Both the position numbers and the translations under genes were made by a program. The notes beneath the pieces were generated by a model, which did no database searches, was not told the DNA's origin, and was given only the letters and a program-made list of their open reading frames with translations. Positions 1 through 8,329 of a stretch of DNA of 49,760 nucleotides are shown one piece after another. How positions within the stretch are numbered: the stretch's first letter is position 1; each line of letters begins with the position of its first letter. The DNA lies in assembly GCA_903914175.1 (NCBI GenBank), contig CAIWNX010000002.1, forward strand, positions 1 through 49,760, given 5' to 3'. The DNA is from an uncultured beta proteobacterium (GTDB taxonomy: Bacteria; Pseudomonadota; Gammaproteobacteria; Burkholderiales; Burkholderiaceae_C).

Positions 1-386
1 ATCCCAATTACCTGAGCGACCCCGACGACATGCAGCGCATGGTTCGCGGCTTCAAGCTGATGCGCCAAATCCTGGCACAACCGGCACTGGCCAGCCTGGG
101 CGGCAAGGAGTTGCCTGCCTGCGCCGCCGCGCAAAGCGACGAGCAGATCGAACAGTTCATCCGCAATAACGCCGACACCATTTACCACCCGGCTGGCACC
201 TGCCGCATGGGCAGCGGCGCCAACGATGTGGTCGATGCGCAGTTGCGTGTGCACGGGCTGCAAGGCCTGCGCGTGGTGGACGCCTCCATCATGCCGCGCC
301 TGGTCAGCGGCAACACCAACGCCCCGGTGATCATGATTGCCGAGAAAGCCGCCGACATGATCAAGGCATCACAACGCACGCAGTAA
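1..386 (+). CDS. GMC family oxidoreductase, C-terminal part (5' end outside window)
   Basis: The reading frame is open from the first base and ends at TAA 384-386, so only the last ~127 residues are present. They match the GMC oxidoreductase C-terminal domain (choline dehydrogenase / glucose oxidase superfamily, FAD flavoenzymes that oxidise alcohols). The catalytic region HPAGTCRMG is present, followed by a segment of the type RVVDASIMPR and the late GNTNAPVIMIAEKAAD motif that closes the FAD site. Substrate cannot be told from this fragment. The gene converges on the ABC permease gene, with a palindromic repeat cluster in the gap. Confidence 0.9.
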   Translation, partial: PNYLSDPDDMQRMVRGFKLMRQILAQPALASLGGKELPACAAAQSDEQIEQFIRNNADTIYHPAGTCRMGSGANDVVDAQLRVHGLQGLRVVDASIMPRLVSGNTNAPVIMIAEKAADMIKASQRTQ

Positions 387-415
387 CGCCTAAAACGGGC
401 GATCCGCCTTGGTTT

Positions 416-530
416 GTCATTGCGGGCTCGCCCCGCAATCCATGGTGCGCGGGCTCTGGATCCCGGATCAAGTCCGGGATGACGACTGCGGGGTCCGGGA
501 TGACGACTGCGGGGTCCGGGATGACACCCT
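416..530. repeat. Palindromic repeat cluster with a 21-bp tandem repeat
   Basis: Two perfect hairpins are visible: ATTGCGGG (419-426) with CCCGCAAT (432-439), and ATCCCGGA (460-467) with TCCGGGAT (473-480). From 476 a 21-bp unit beginning GGGATGACGACTG is repeated twice and then partially (starts 476, 497, 518). It lies between two convergent genes. The same hairpin architecture recurs at 18594 and 23572. Confidence 0.8.
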
Positions 531-551
531 CGGGGCCGGCATGACAGGTTT

Positions 552-1373
552 CTACCCCCGAAAACGCTTGCGCGTCAGGGCCAGCGCGACCCAGAAGCCG
601 ACCACGGCGTAGACCAGCAGTACCAGCACGGGGCGCAGCACCTGATCGGGCCACTGGTCCATGAACAGCGGACGCACCAGATCAACGGCATTGGTCAGCG
701 GCAACCACTGCGAAACGCTGCGCACGATCGGCGGCAACTGTTCGAGTGGAAAGAAGATGCCACTGAGAAACATCATGGGCGTGAGAAACAGCGTGAAGTA
801 GTAGGTGAAAAAGTCATAGCCCTTGGCCAGCGCGTTGAAGATCAGCGCCAGGCTGCTGAAGGTGATGCCAACTCCCAGCAGCACCGGCCAGGCCACCAGT
901 AGCTTGGGTGAGTAACTGATGCCCAAGCCCAGCATGACGCCCAGGATCGCCGTCACCGTAAACAGTGCCTTGAACGCCGCCCATAACATTTCGGCCAGCA
1001 CGACGTCGTCCAGATTGACCGGCGCGTTCATGATGCCGTCCCAGGTCTTTTGCACGTGCATGCGCGAAAACGCCGAGTACAGCGCCTCGAAACTGGCTGC
1101 GTTCATGGCACTCATGCAGATTGAGCCGCTGGCCAGAAACAGGATGTAGGGCACCTTGGTGCCGGCCACCGTGACCTGCCCGACCAGCGCGCCCATGCCG
1201 TAGCCGAAGGCCACCAGCCACATCAGCGGCTCGGCAATGTTGCCGACCAGGCTCGGGATGGCGAGCTTGCGCCAGACCAGCAGGTTGCGCAGGAATACCG
1301 GCCACCAGCGCCAGGAGAGTTGCGGTGCGCGCCAGACGCTGTAGTCGTCTGATCGTGTCAGTGAATTACTCAT
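552..1373 (-). CDS. ABC-2 type transporter permease, NodJ-like
   Basis: A 273-residue polytopic membrane protein of the ABC-2 permease family, closest in style to NodJ/DrrB-type exporters, with about six hydrophobic segments and a C-terminal run ending in basic residues. Its start overlaps the end of the upstream ATPase gene by four bases (ATGA type, 1370-1373), so the two are translationally coupled and should form one exporter with two permease and two ATPase subunits. NodIJ proper exports lipochitooligosaccharides in rhizobia. Many free-living betaproteobacteria carry this pair with no known substrate, and nothing here points to nodulation, so the symbol is withheld. Confidence 0.85.
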   Translation of the reverse strand: MSNSLTRSDDYSVWRAPQLSWRWWPVFLRNLLVWRKLAIPSLVGNIAEPLMWLVAFGYGMGALVGQVTVAGTKVPYILFLASGSICMSAMNAASFEALYSAFSRMHVQKTWDGIMNAPVNLDDVVLAEMLWAAFKALFTVTAILGVMLGLGISYSPKLLVAWPVLLGVGITFSSLALIFNALAKGYDFFTYYFTLFLTPMMFLSGIFFPLEQLPPIVRSVSQWLPLTNAVDLVRPLFMDQWPDQVLRPVLVLLVYAVVGFWVALALTRKRFRG

Positions 1374-2293
1374 GCCTCCTCCCTGATCTGGCGACCCGTC
1401 AGCTTCAAAAACAAATCTTCCAGATTGGCCGGTCGGTGCAGGGTGCGCAGTTGCGGGTAGGCACCCAGCGCCTGCAGCAGGGGCTTGGCGTCGCGCGTGT
1501 AGAAAAAGACCGTTTCACCGCTGACCTCGACGCGCGCTGCCAGCGCCTTGAGCGGCCCATCCACCAGCGCCAGTGCGCCGGCACCGTAGACCTCGACCAC
1601 GTCGGGCTCCAGATGCTGGCTGATCAGGTCGCGCGGTGCGCCCTCGGCGATCTTCTTGCCGTGGTCCAGCACCAAGAGGCGCGTGCACAAGCGCTCGGCC
1701 TCGTCCATGAAATGCGTCGTCAGCAGGATTGACTTGCCTTCCTGCAACAGCAACTGCAGCCGCTCCCACATCAAATGGCGTGCCTGCGGATCGAGCCCGG
1801 TGGTCGGTTCGTCGAGCAGCAGCAAGCGCGGGTCGTTAACCAGGGCGCGCGCCAGACTCAACCGGCGCTTCATGCCGCCCGAGAGTTCGCCCGGTTTGGC
1901 GTTGGCCTTGCTGGTGAGACTGGCAAACTCCAGCAGTGCCGGAATGCGCGCGCGAATCTGCGCTGACTTCATGCCGAAGTAACGCCCATAGACCAGCAGG
2001 TTCTCGGCGCAAGTGAAGTCGGGGTCGAGCGTGTCCATCTGACTCACCACACCGAGTTGCGCCTTGATCGCCAGCGCATCGCGCGGCATGGACAGGCCAA
2101 AGGCGGTGATGCTGCCGGCATCAGGCGTGCTTTGCCCCAGGCACATGCGGATGGTAGTGGTCTTGCCGGCGCCATTGGGGCCAATCACGCCCAGGCATTC
2201 GCCAGCGGCAATCTGGAACGACAGGTCATCGACCACGGTGTTGTCGCCGTAGCGCTTGCTCAGGTGTTCGACGGAAAAGAGGACAGGATTCAT
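1370..2293 (-). CDS. ABC transporter ATP-binding protein, NodI-like
   Basis: A 307-residue ATPase. Walker A GPNGAGKT is at residues 38-45, the ABC signature LSGGM at 137-141 and Walker B LLLLDEP at 157-163, with the D-loop and the H-switch (TTHFMDEAE) following. The last ~80 residues form the C-terminal extension typical of the NodI/DrrA type. It begins 15 bp after the end of the AMP nucleosidase gene and overlaps the permease gene by four bases, suggesting an operon of three genes. It should energise export by the adjacent permease; the substrate is unknown. Confidence 0.88.
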   Translation of the reverse strand: MNPVLFSVEHLSKRYGDNTVVDDLSFQIAAGECLGVIGPNGAGKTTTIRMCLGQSTPDAGSITAFGLSMPRDALAIKAQLGVVSQMDTLDPDFTCAENLLVYGRYFGMKSAQIRARIPALLEFASLTSKANAKPGELSGGMKRRLSLARALVNDPRLLLLDEPTTGLDPQARHLMWERLQLLLQEGKSILLTTHFMDEAERLCTRLLVLDHGKKIAEGAPRDLISQHLEPDVVEVYGAGALALVDGPLKALAARVEVSGETVFFYTRDAKPLLQALGAYPQLRTLHRPANLEDLFLKLTGRQIREEA

Positions 2294-2308
2294 GGCTGCT
2301 GGTATACC

Positions 2309-3799
2309 TTACTGGAACGCCACTTCGGCAAAGCTGCGCAGCTTGCGGCTGTGGAGCTGATCAACACCCTGCTCGCGCAAGAGCTCGATGGCGCGCATGC
2401 CGATGCGCAGGTGCTGATCGACGCGCTCGCGGTAAAAATGATTCGCCATGCCGGGCAGCTTGATCTCGCCGTGCAGCGGCTTGTCGCTTACGCACAGCAG
2501 CGTGCCATAGGGCACACGAAAACGAAAGCCGTTGGCGGCGATGGTGGCGCTCTCCATGTCCAGCGCCACAGCACGGCTCTGGCTGAAACGGCGCTGTGGG
2601 CCGTTGTCGGGCAGCAGTTCCCAGTTGCGGTTGTCGGTGCTGGCCACGGTGCCGGTGCGCATGATGCGCTTGAGCTCCGGGCCTTTGAGTTGCGTCACCT
2701 CCGACACCGCCGCTTCCAGTGCCATCTGAATTTCAGCCAGTGCCGGCACCGGCACCCACAGCGGCAGCTCTTCGTCGAGCACATGGTCCTCACGCACATA
2801 ACCGTGGGCCAACACGTAGTCGCCGAGTTGCTGCGAGTTACGCAGGCCGGCGCAGTGGCCCAGCATGATCCAGGCATGCGGGCGCAGCACGGCAATATGG
2901 TCGGTAATGGTCTTGGCGTTGGCCGGGCCGACGCCGATATTGACCATGCTGATGCCGCTGCGATCCGCGCGCATCAGGTGGTAGGCCGGCATCTGCGGCA
3001 GGCGTGGCGGCACTTTGCCCAGGTCGGGGAAATTGGAATCTGACCCCGATTTTGTTGTGACGACGTTGCCAGGCTCGACAAAAGCGACGTACTCGCTGGC
3101 AGGGTCGGCCATGGCTTCATGCCCGAGGCGCACAAACTCGTCAATGTAGAACTGGTAATTCGTGAACAGCAGGAAGTTCTGAAAGTGCTCGGGCGCGGTG
3201 CCGGTGTAGTGGCGCAAGCGGTGCAGCGAGTAGTCAACCCGCGGCGCCGTGAACAGCGAGAGCGGCTGCGCCTCGCCGGCGCGCGCCACGTGCGTGCCAT
3301 TGGCAATGCCGTCGTCCATGGCAGCCAGATCGGGCAGATCAAACACATCGCGCATCAACTGGCGCCGCTGCGCGCTCAGGCTGCCCTCGATGTGGTCGTT
3401 CTCGGCGAACGAGAAATGCACGGGAATCGATTGCGAGCTGGTGCCAACTTCCAGTTCAACACCATGGTTTTCCAGCAGCAGGCTGAACTGTTCCAGGTAG
3501 TAGCCGGCGTACAAGTCGGGCCGCGTCACAGTTGTCTCAAAGCGCCCGGGGCCGGCGACAAAGCCGTAACTCAGGTGCGCACTTTCCTGCGCACTCAGAC
3601 GCGCCACGGTGTCGGTCTGCACGCGCACAAACGGGTAGCAGGCCCGCACGTGACCCGGCAGGCTCTCGCCAGCAACAAAGCGCTGCATCGCCAGGCGCAG
3701 GTGGGCGATGCTGCTGTCGTAAATCTCACGCACGCGCGCCAGCGCCGCAACCGGATCGGTAAAGCGGGCCGGGGCAATAAAGCTGGGCAGATAGGGCAT
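2309..3799 (-). CDS. amn: AMP nucleosidase
   Basis: A 496-residue protein matching AMP nucleosidase (E. coli Amn is 484 residues), which hydrolyses AMP to adenine and ribose 5-phosphate in the cytoplasm to adjust the adenylate pool. The N-terminal half is the family-specific domain. The C-terminal half has the nucleoside phosphorylase fold, with MVNIGVGPANAKTITDHIA, the MLGHCAGLRN segment and the late ALDMESATIAANGFR motif that binds the ribose. The region around residues 247-258 (KSGSDSNFPDLG) is encoded by DNA resembling a dispersed betaproteobacterial repeat; see findings. It is first in a probable operon with the NodIJ-like exporter and divergent from the lipocalin gene. Confidence 0.92.
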   Translation of the reverse strand: MPYLPSFIAPARFTDPVAALARVREIYDSSIAHLRLAMQRFVAGESLPGHVRACYPFVRVQTDTVARLSAQESAHLSYGFVAGPGRFETTVTRPDLYAGYYLEQFSLLLENHGVELEVGTSSQSIPVHFSFAENDHIEGSLSAQRRQLMRDVFDLPDLAAMDDGIANGTHVARAGEAQPLSLFTAPRVDYSLHRLRHYTGTAPEHFQNFLLFTNYQFYIDEFVRLGHEAMADPASEYVAFVEPGNVVTTKSGSDSNFPDLGKVPPRLPQMPAYHLMRADRSGISMVNIGVGPANAKTITDHIAVLRPHAWIMLGHCAGLRNSQQLGDYVLAHGYVREDHVLDEELPLWVPVPALAEIQMALEAAVSEVTQLKGPELKRIMRTGTVASTDNRNWELLPDNGPQRRFSQSRAVALDMESATIAANGFRFRVPYGTLLCVSDKPLHGEIKLPGMANHFYRERVDQHLRIGMRAIELLREQGVDQLHSRKLRSFAEVAFQ

Positions 3800-3948
3800 G
3801 GCGGTATTGTTTCATGGTCTGGCGCGACCCGGCGTACGCTGCGCCGGTTTTAGCGGCCGACGAGTGGATTAAAGGACTTACAAGCGCAAGGCTCAAGCGC
3901 AAAGCCCTATGCTTGCCGCTTGTTCATTTGCCTGTCCTCTTGCCCCGC

Positions 3949-4521
3949 ATGCCCATCTCCCTGCACCCTCTCGAAACCCTTTGTCGATCAGCCGCCGCTT
4001 GTCTGTTGCTGCTGGTCAGCGTGCTGAGCCTGAGCGCCTGCTCCACCGCGCCGCCGGCGGGGGTAACGGTCGTAACGCCGTTTGACCTCGGCCGCTACCA
4101 GGGCAAGTGGTACGAGATTGCGCGCCTGGACCATTCATTCGAGCGCGGGTTAACCGATGTCAGCGCCAGCTACCAGCAACAGGCCGACGGCAGTGTGCAG
4201 GTGATCAACCGCGGCTACAACAGCCAGCGTGGCGAGTGGAAGCAAGCCATCGGACGCGCCCTGTTCACCGGCGACCCGCAGCGCGCATCGCTCAAAGTCT
4301 CGTTCTTCGGGCCCTTTTATGGCGGCTACCACGTCGTCGCGCTCGATCCACAGTACCGCTGGTCCATGGTGATAGGGCCGGACCGCGACTATCTCTGGAT
4401 CCTGGCCCGCGACAAGCAGTTGTCACCCGAGGTCCGTGCGCAACTGCTGCACCAGGCACGCGAACTGGGCATAGCGGTTGAGCAACTGATCTGGGTTGAA
4501 CAGTCGCGCAAAGAGGAGTAA
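3949..4521 (+). CDS. Lipocalin family lipoprotein (Blc-like)
   Basis: A 190-residue outer-membrane lipocalin. The ATG at 3949 gives a lipoprotein signal peptide with a hydrophobic core and lipobox LSAC, acylated cysteine at residue 31. An earlier in-frame ATG (3814) would add 45 residues that spoil the signal. The lipocalin signature GKWYEIARLDH follows, then a beta-barrel-type sequence with RFYGG-like turns and a late WILARDKQL segment, as in bacterial Blc. Blc proteins bind fatty acids or lysophospholipids and are linked to membrane stress in E. coli. It is divergent from amn and convergent with the M16 protease gene. Confidence 0.87.
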   Translation: MPISLHPLETLCRSAAACLLLLVSVLSLSACSTAPPAGVTVVTPFDLGRYQGKWYEIARLDHSFERGLTDVSASYQQQADGSVQVINRGYNSQRGEWKQAIGRALFTGDPQRASLKVSFFGPFYGGYHVVALDPQYRWSMVIGPDRDYLWILARDKQLSPEVRAQLLHQARELGIAVEQLIWVEQSRKEE

Positions 4522-4549
4522 TTGAACCCGCCATAGAGCCACTGCTTTA

Positions 4550-7303
4550 TCAAACCGGCCCGAAAACGCCCCACACCAGTTTCTCGGGCTTGACGTATTT
4601 GCGCCAGACGCTGTTGATCTGCTCGGCCGTGAAGGATTCGATCAGGGCGTCGTTCTTTTCGCGCTCGTTTCGGGGCACCTGAAACTCCATCTCGTAGGCC
4701 ATAAAGCTCATGGCCCAACCATCGCCCGAGCGCGAGCGCAGGCGATCAGCCAGGTATTCGCGCTTGAAGCTGGCGACCTCGGCCGCCGTGAAGCCCTCGC
4801 GCAGCGAGCGTGCCAGCTCTTCCTGCAAGGCTTGTTCGGCCACGGCGACGTTCTTCGGTGCCACCTCGGCGCTCAGTGAAATACTGCCGCTGCGTTCATA
4901 CGAACTCGCACCAAAACCAGCGCCGGCGCTGTAGCTCAGGCCACCCGCCTCACGCAGGCGCAGCCACAGGCGCGAACCGGGACCGCCGCCAAAGATGCGC
5001 GTTGCCAGTTGCAGGGCAAAGTAGTCCTCGTCCATGCCCTGGGCCGCGACCGGCACTGACTGAACTCCTTTAATGCTGCTGTTGCTCTTGTCCGGGGTGT
5101 CAAACACCAGACGCGCTGGCGCGACCTCGAGCAGTGGCTCGGCAATCCGCCGCCAGGGCTCCGTGGCGCGCCAGTTGTCGAGCGCCAGCGTCACCGCCTG
5201 CTGGTATTCGCTGACGTCCACCGGACCGAGCAAACTGAGCTGCGCATGCTGCGCGCCGTAGAAGCGGCGGTAGAAGGCGTAGGCCTGGTCACGCGTGACG
5301 GCCTTGATCTCCTGCAATGACTCTTCGAGCGTGTGCTGGTAGCGCGGGTCGCCTTTGACATAGGGGTTGCCATAGCGGCTCCAGTCGTTCTCCGCCTGAG
5401 CCGACTTGTCTTTGATCTGGCCTTCGATGCCCTTGAGCATGGCGCTGCGCACCTCTTCAAACTCGGCCTGCGGAAAATTCGATTCCTTGAGCAAATGCAT
5501 GGCCAGCGCCAACGCTGGCTTGAAAGCATCTTTCTTCGCCCGCAGGGAAAGGCTGCCGCCGCTGTCGCCAAAACCCATGCTGAGTGCGGCGCCAAGCTTG
5601 TTCAGTTCATCCTGGATCTGTTGCCGCGACATCCTGGCCGTACCCCGCTGCAACATGGCGCCTGCCATCGTGGCCGGTGCGTCCTGGTTTTGCAAGGCCT
5701 CGACATTGCCAAATTTGAAGCGGATGTTCAGGTTGACCAGATCGCCGCGCACCGGCTTTCCCAGCATGGCAGTCTTGATGCCCCCGGGTGTCGTGGCGAA
5801 TACCACTTTGTCGTGCAGCGACGCAATGCCGAAGTCAAACGCAAGCGACTCCAGCCCCTTCTCACTGAGCGTGTAGCCCTGAAAATAGGCCGCGACTTCG
5901 GGCATGGCGCCAGCCGGTGCGCGCGCTGGCGTGGGCGTTGGAATCAAATGGCCCAGCGTGCGGTTGTCGCGCAGAAGGTAGCTGCGCGCGACGCGGTTCA
6001 CATCATCAAGCGTCACTGCCTTGACACGGTCGCGCGATACGAACACGGCGCGCCAGTCGCCATTCACCTCCGCGGCCATGGCACCATTGGCCACTGCCGC
6101 CGCGTTGGCAAAAGCCAGTTCCAGATTCTTGTTGATCTTCGCTTTGGCACGGTCGAATTCGTCCTGCCGGATCGGCTCCTGGTTCAGGTTTTCAACAACA
6201 CCGAGCAGCAGTTTCTGGCGCGCGGCGGCTTCATCGTCAGGCCCAAAAACAACGCCAAACATCAGCATGCCGGCCTCGCGCTGCGCGCCCGGTGCCGCAA
6301 AGACCGCTTGCGCCAATTTGCTCTCAACCAGCGCCTTGTGCAGGCGTCCCGAAGGCGCATCACCCAGCGCGGTGGTCAACACCTGCAAGGCCGCGCTGTC
6401 GGGGTGCAGCATCGGCGGGGCGTGATAGCCCAGCAGGATCAGTTGTGCCGTTGCGGGTCGGCGCACCACCACGCTGCGCTCGCCGTCCTGCGCCGGCTCC
6501 AGCGTGTAGGTCTGAGGGATCGGCGCATCGGGGCGTTGCAGCGCACCCAGGGCTTGCTGCACGCTGGCCAGCGTGCGCGCCGGATCGAACTTGCCGGCCA
6601 CGATCAGCACCGCGTTGTCGCTCCGGTAGTAGCGGCGATAGAAAGCCTGTAGCTTGGCAATATCGACGTTTTCGATATCCGACTTGGCGCCGATGGTTGA
6701 CTTGCCGTAACCATGCCAGAGGTAGGCGGTGTGCGCCATGCGCTGACTCAGCGCCGCAAACGGATTGTTCTCGCCCATTTCAAACTCGCTGCGCACCACG
6801 GTCATCTCGCTGTCGAGGTCCTTCTTCGCAATAAAGCTGTTGACCATGGCATCCGCCTGCCAGCCCAGGTACCAGTCCAGCGATTCCTGGCTCGATACAA
6901 AGGTAGCGAAATAGTTGGTGCGGTCGGCCGTGGTGGAGCCGTTGAAACTGAAGCCGCGCTTGCGGAATTCGGTCTTCGGATCGGGCGTCCCCGGTGTGCC
7001 CTTGAAGATCAGATGTTCCAGCAGGTGCGCCATGCCGGTCTCACCGTAGCCCTCATGGCGCGAACCCACCAGATAGGTCAAATTAACGGTCACGCGATCG
7101 TCTGCCAAGTCGGGCGCCAGCAGCACTTTGAGGCCGTTGGCGAGCCGGAACTCGGTGATGCCTTCGACCGTCTGGACCTTGCGCACGCCCGGCGGTGGCG
7201 CGGACACTTCCTGTGCCCACGCGCCAAGCGCAAGTTGCAGCAGCAACACGGCCGATACAAGGGCGCGCCCCAGCCCACTCCCAACACCTTCAACAAGTTT
7301 CAT
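4550..7303 (-). CDS. M16 family zinc metallopeptidase (pitrilysin-like), exported
   Basis: A 917-residue protein with an N-terminal signal peptide (hydrophobic residues ~14-30 ending GAWA). The inverted zinc motif HLLEH is at residues 93-97 and the third ligand is probably Glu173 in RSEFE, so the active site is intact. The protein has the four-domain layout of pitrilysin-type M16 peptidases in one chain, the second half being the inactive copy with the arginine/tyrosine-rich SYSAG region. It should degrade peptides in the periplasm. It lies 40 bp downstream of the C13 cysteine peptidase gene on the same strand, so both exported peptidases may be co-transcribed. Confidence 0.92.
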   Translation of the reverse strand: MKLVEGVGSGLGRALVSAVLLLQLALGAWAQEVSAPPPGVRKVQTVEGITEFRLANGLKVLLAPDLADDRVTVNLTYLVGSRHEGYGETGMAHLLEHLIFKGTPGTPDPKTEFRKRGFSFNGSTTADRTNYFATFVSSQESLDWYLGWQADAMVNSFIAKKDLDSEMTVVRSEFEMGENNPFAALSQRMAHTAYLWHGYGKSTIGAKSDIENVDIAKLQAFYRRYYRSDNAVLIVAGKFDPARTLASVQQALGALQRPDAPIPQTYTLEPAQDGERSVVVRRPATAQLILLGYHAPPMLHPDSAALQVLTTALGDAPSGRLHKALVESKLAQAVFAAPGAQREAGMLMFGVVFGPDDEAAARQKLLLGVVENLNQEPIRQDEFDRAKAKINKNLELAFANAAAVANGAMAAEVNGDWRAVFVSRDRVKAVTLDDVNRVARSYLLRDNRTLGHLIPTPTPARAPAGAMPEVAAYFQGYTLSEKGLESLAFDFGIASLHDKVVFATTPGGIKTAMLGKPVRGDLVNLNIRFKFGNVEALQNQDAPATMAGAMLQRGTARMSRQQIQDELNKLGAALSMGFGDSGGSLSLRAKKDAFKPALALAMHLLKESNFPQAEFEEVRSAMLKGIEGQIKDKSAQAENDWSRYGNPYVKGDPRYQHTLEESLQEIKAVTRDQAYAFYRRFYGAQHAQLSLLGPVDVSEYQQAVTLALDNWRATEPWRRIAEPLLEVAPARLVFDTPDKSNSSIKGVQSVPVAAQGMDEDYFALQLATRIFGGGPGSRLWLRLREAGGLSYSAGAGFGASSYERSGSISLSAEVAPKNVAVAEQALQEELARSLREGFTAAEVASFKREYLADRLRSRSGDGWAMSFMAYEMEFQVPRNEREKNDALIESFTAEQINSVWRKYVKPEKLVWGVFGPV

Positions 7304-7343
7304 GCTTCTTTCCTGATCAAGTATTCAAACAAAGCGGTCGGCC

Positions 7344-8156
7344 TCAGGGCCGCAAAAAGTCCGCAATCGTCTGCTGCGCGAGGGTATCAGGAATGCTGCT
7401 TTTCGTATTGGCGGTCGCGCCAGCGCCCGTGCGGTCAAAGTTTTGCTGCCAGGTCTTTGCCGGATCAAACCCGACGCCAAACATGTCATCGATGAAATGC
7501 GTGTTGTCGCCGGGCTCGTCGCAAGCCGATGGATTGCGGTCCGCTGCGGCTGCCGCCAGAACGATACGATGCTCGGCGGCAAGCTTGGGAACAAAGGAAG
7601 CGGCGCGGCAGGACGAGATCATCAGCACGGTGGGCGCCTGGCCCAGCGCATCCAGCCAGACCCGCAGGTGCCTGGATTGCAGCGGCGCGTAAAGGTCGCT
7701 TGCCGCCTTGCTACTCAGCGTCGCGACCTTGCCATGGGGCGCGACCAGGACCACCACGGTCAGCGGGTATTTTCTTGACCACTCGGCCATGCGCGTCAAA
7801 GCCTGGCGCAAAGTATTGAGCGTGGCAGCGGGATAAGGGCCTTGCTTGTGATGGGTGTCATTGCTCAGAACAATGCTTTGCAGTTTCGGGTTGACCGCTT
7901 GCAATCGCTGTTGCACACGCAGCACATCCTCATGAAAAGCCGGCGACTGTGCGTTCTGCGCCGCACCGAGGTAGAGCACCGAGCGCGCACCGCTGGTTGC
8001 CTGTTCGAGCGTGCGCTCGATCGTTGCCAGTTGCTGCTCCAGCAGCGCGTCAACCGGCGCTTGCACATCAGCCATCGCAGCGTGCTGCACAACGCCGGCC
8101 AGCAGAAAAGTCAGGACGCCTGACCAAACGCGGCGCTTGAGTTGTTGTATGCCCAT
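7344..8156 (-). CDS. C13 (legumain-like) family cysteine peptidase, exported
   Basis: A 270-residue protein from the ATG at 8156, preceded by a strong Shine-Dalgarno (GAGGAGGG); an in-frame upstream extension to 8249 would start inside the divergent promoter region. Residues ~8-29 form a signal peptide ending AMAD. The pattern VVVLVAPHG (His141-Gly142) followed 41 residues later by LMISSC (Cys183) is the His-Gly-spacer-Cys dyad of the clan CD family C13, after strands predicted to be hydrophobic. Bacterial C13 proteins are poorly studied and the substrate is unknown. Probably co-transcribed with the M16 protease that follows, and divergent from the serine hydrolase. Confidence 0.78.
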   Translation of the reverse strand: MGIQQLKRRVWSGVLTFLLAGVVQHAAMADVQAPVDALLEQQLATIERTLEQATSGARSVLYLGAAQNAQSPAFHEDVLRVQQRLQAVNPKLQSIVLSNDTHHKQGPYPAATLNTLRQALTRMAEWSRKYPLTVVVLVAPHGKVATLSSKAASDLYAPLQSRHLRVWLDALGQAPTVLMISSCRAASFVPKLAAEHRIVLAAAAADRNPSACDEPGDNTHFIDDMFGVGFDPAKTWQQNFDRTGAGATANTKSSIPDTLAQQTIADFLRP

Positions 8157-8329
8157 GGACCCTCCTCTTGTTCGCCAGCAAACTGCACACACGCAATTCG
8201 GCTGTGCCGGATGCAATCCATTTTGACGAGTCCTCTTGGCAACGTCCATCCCCAGAACGGGGGATGGACCGGGGCTTTAAGCTGCTGTTAAGCTCAGAAC
8301 CAGTTCTAAGCTTTTGAAGGGAGACTGCC

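Noticed and set aside
552-2293. Nodulation factor export genes nodI/nodJ
   Set aside because: Similarity is to the general NodIJ-like exporter branch; no nod genes or nod-box context, so a symbiotic role is not supported.
5333-6652. Long plus-strand open frame antisense to the M16 protease
   Set aside because: Arg/His-rich composition with no motif; a high-GC shadow of the real gene.
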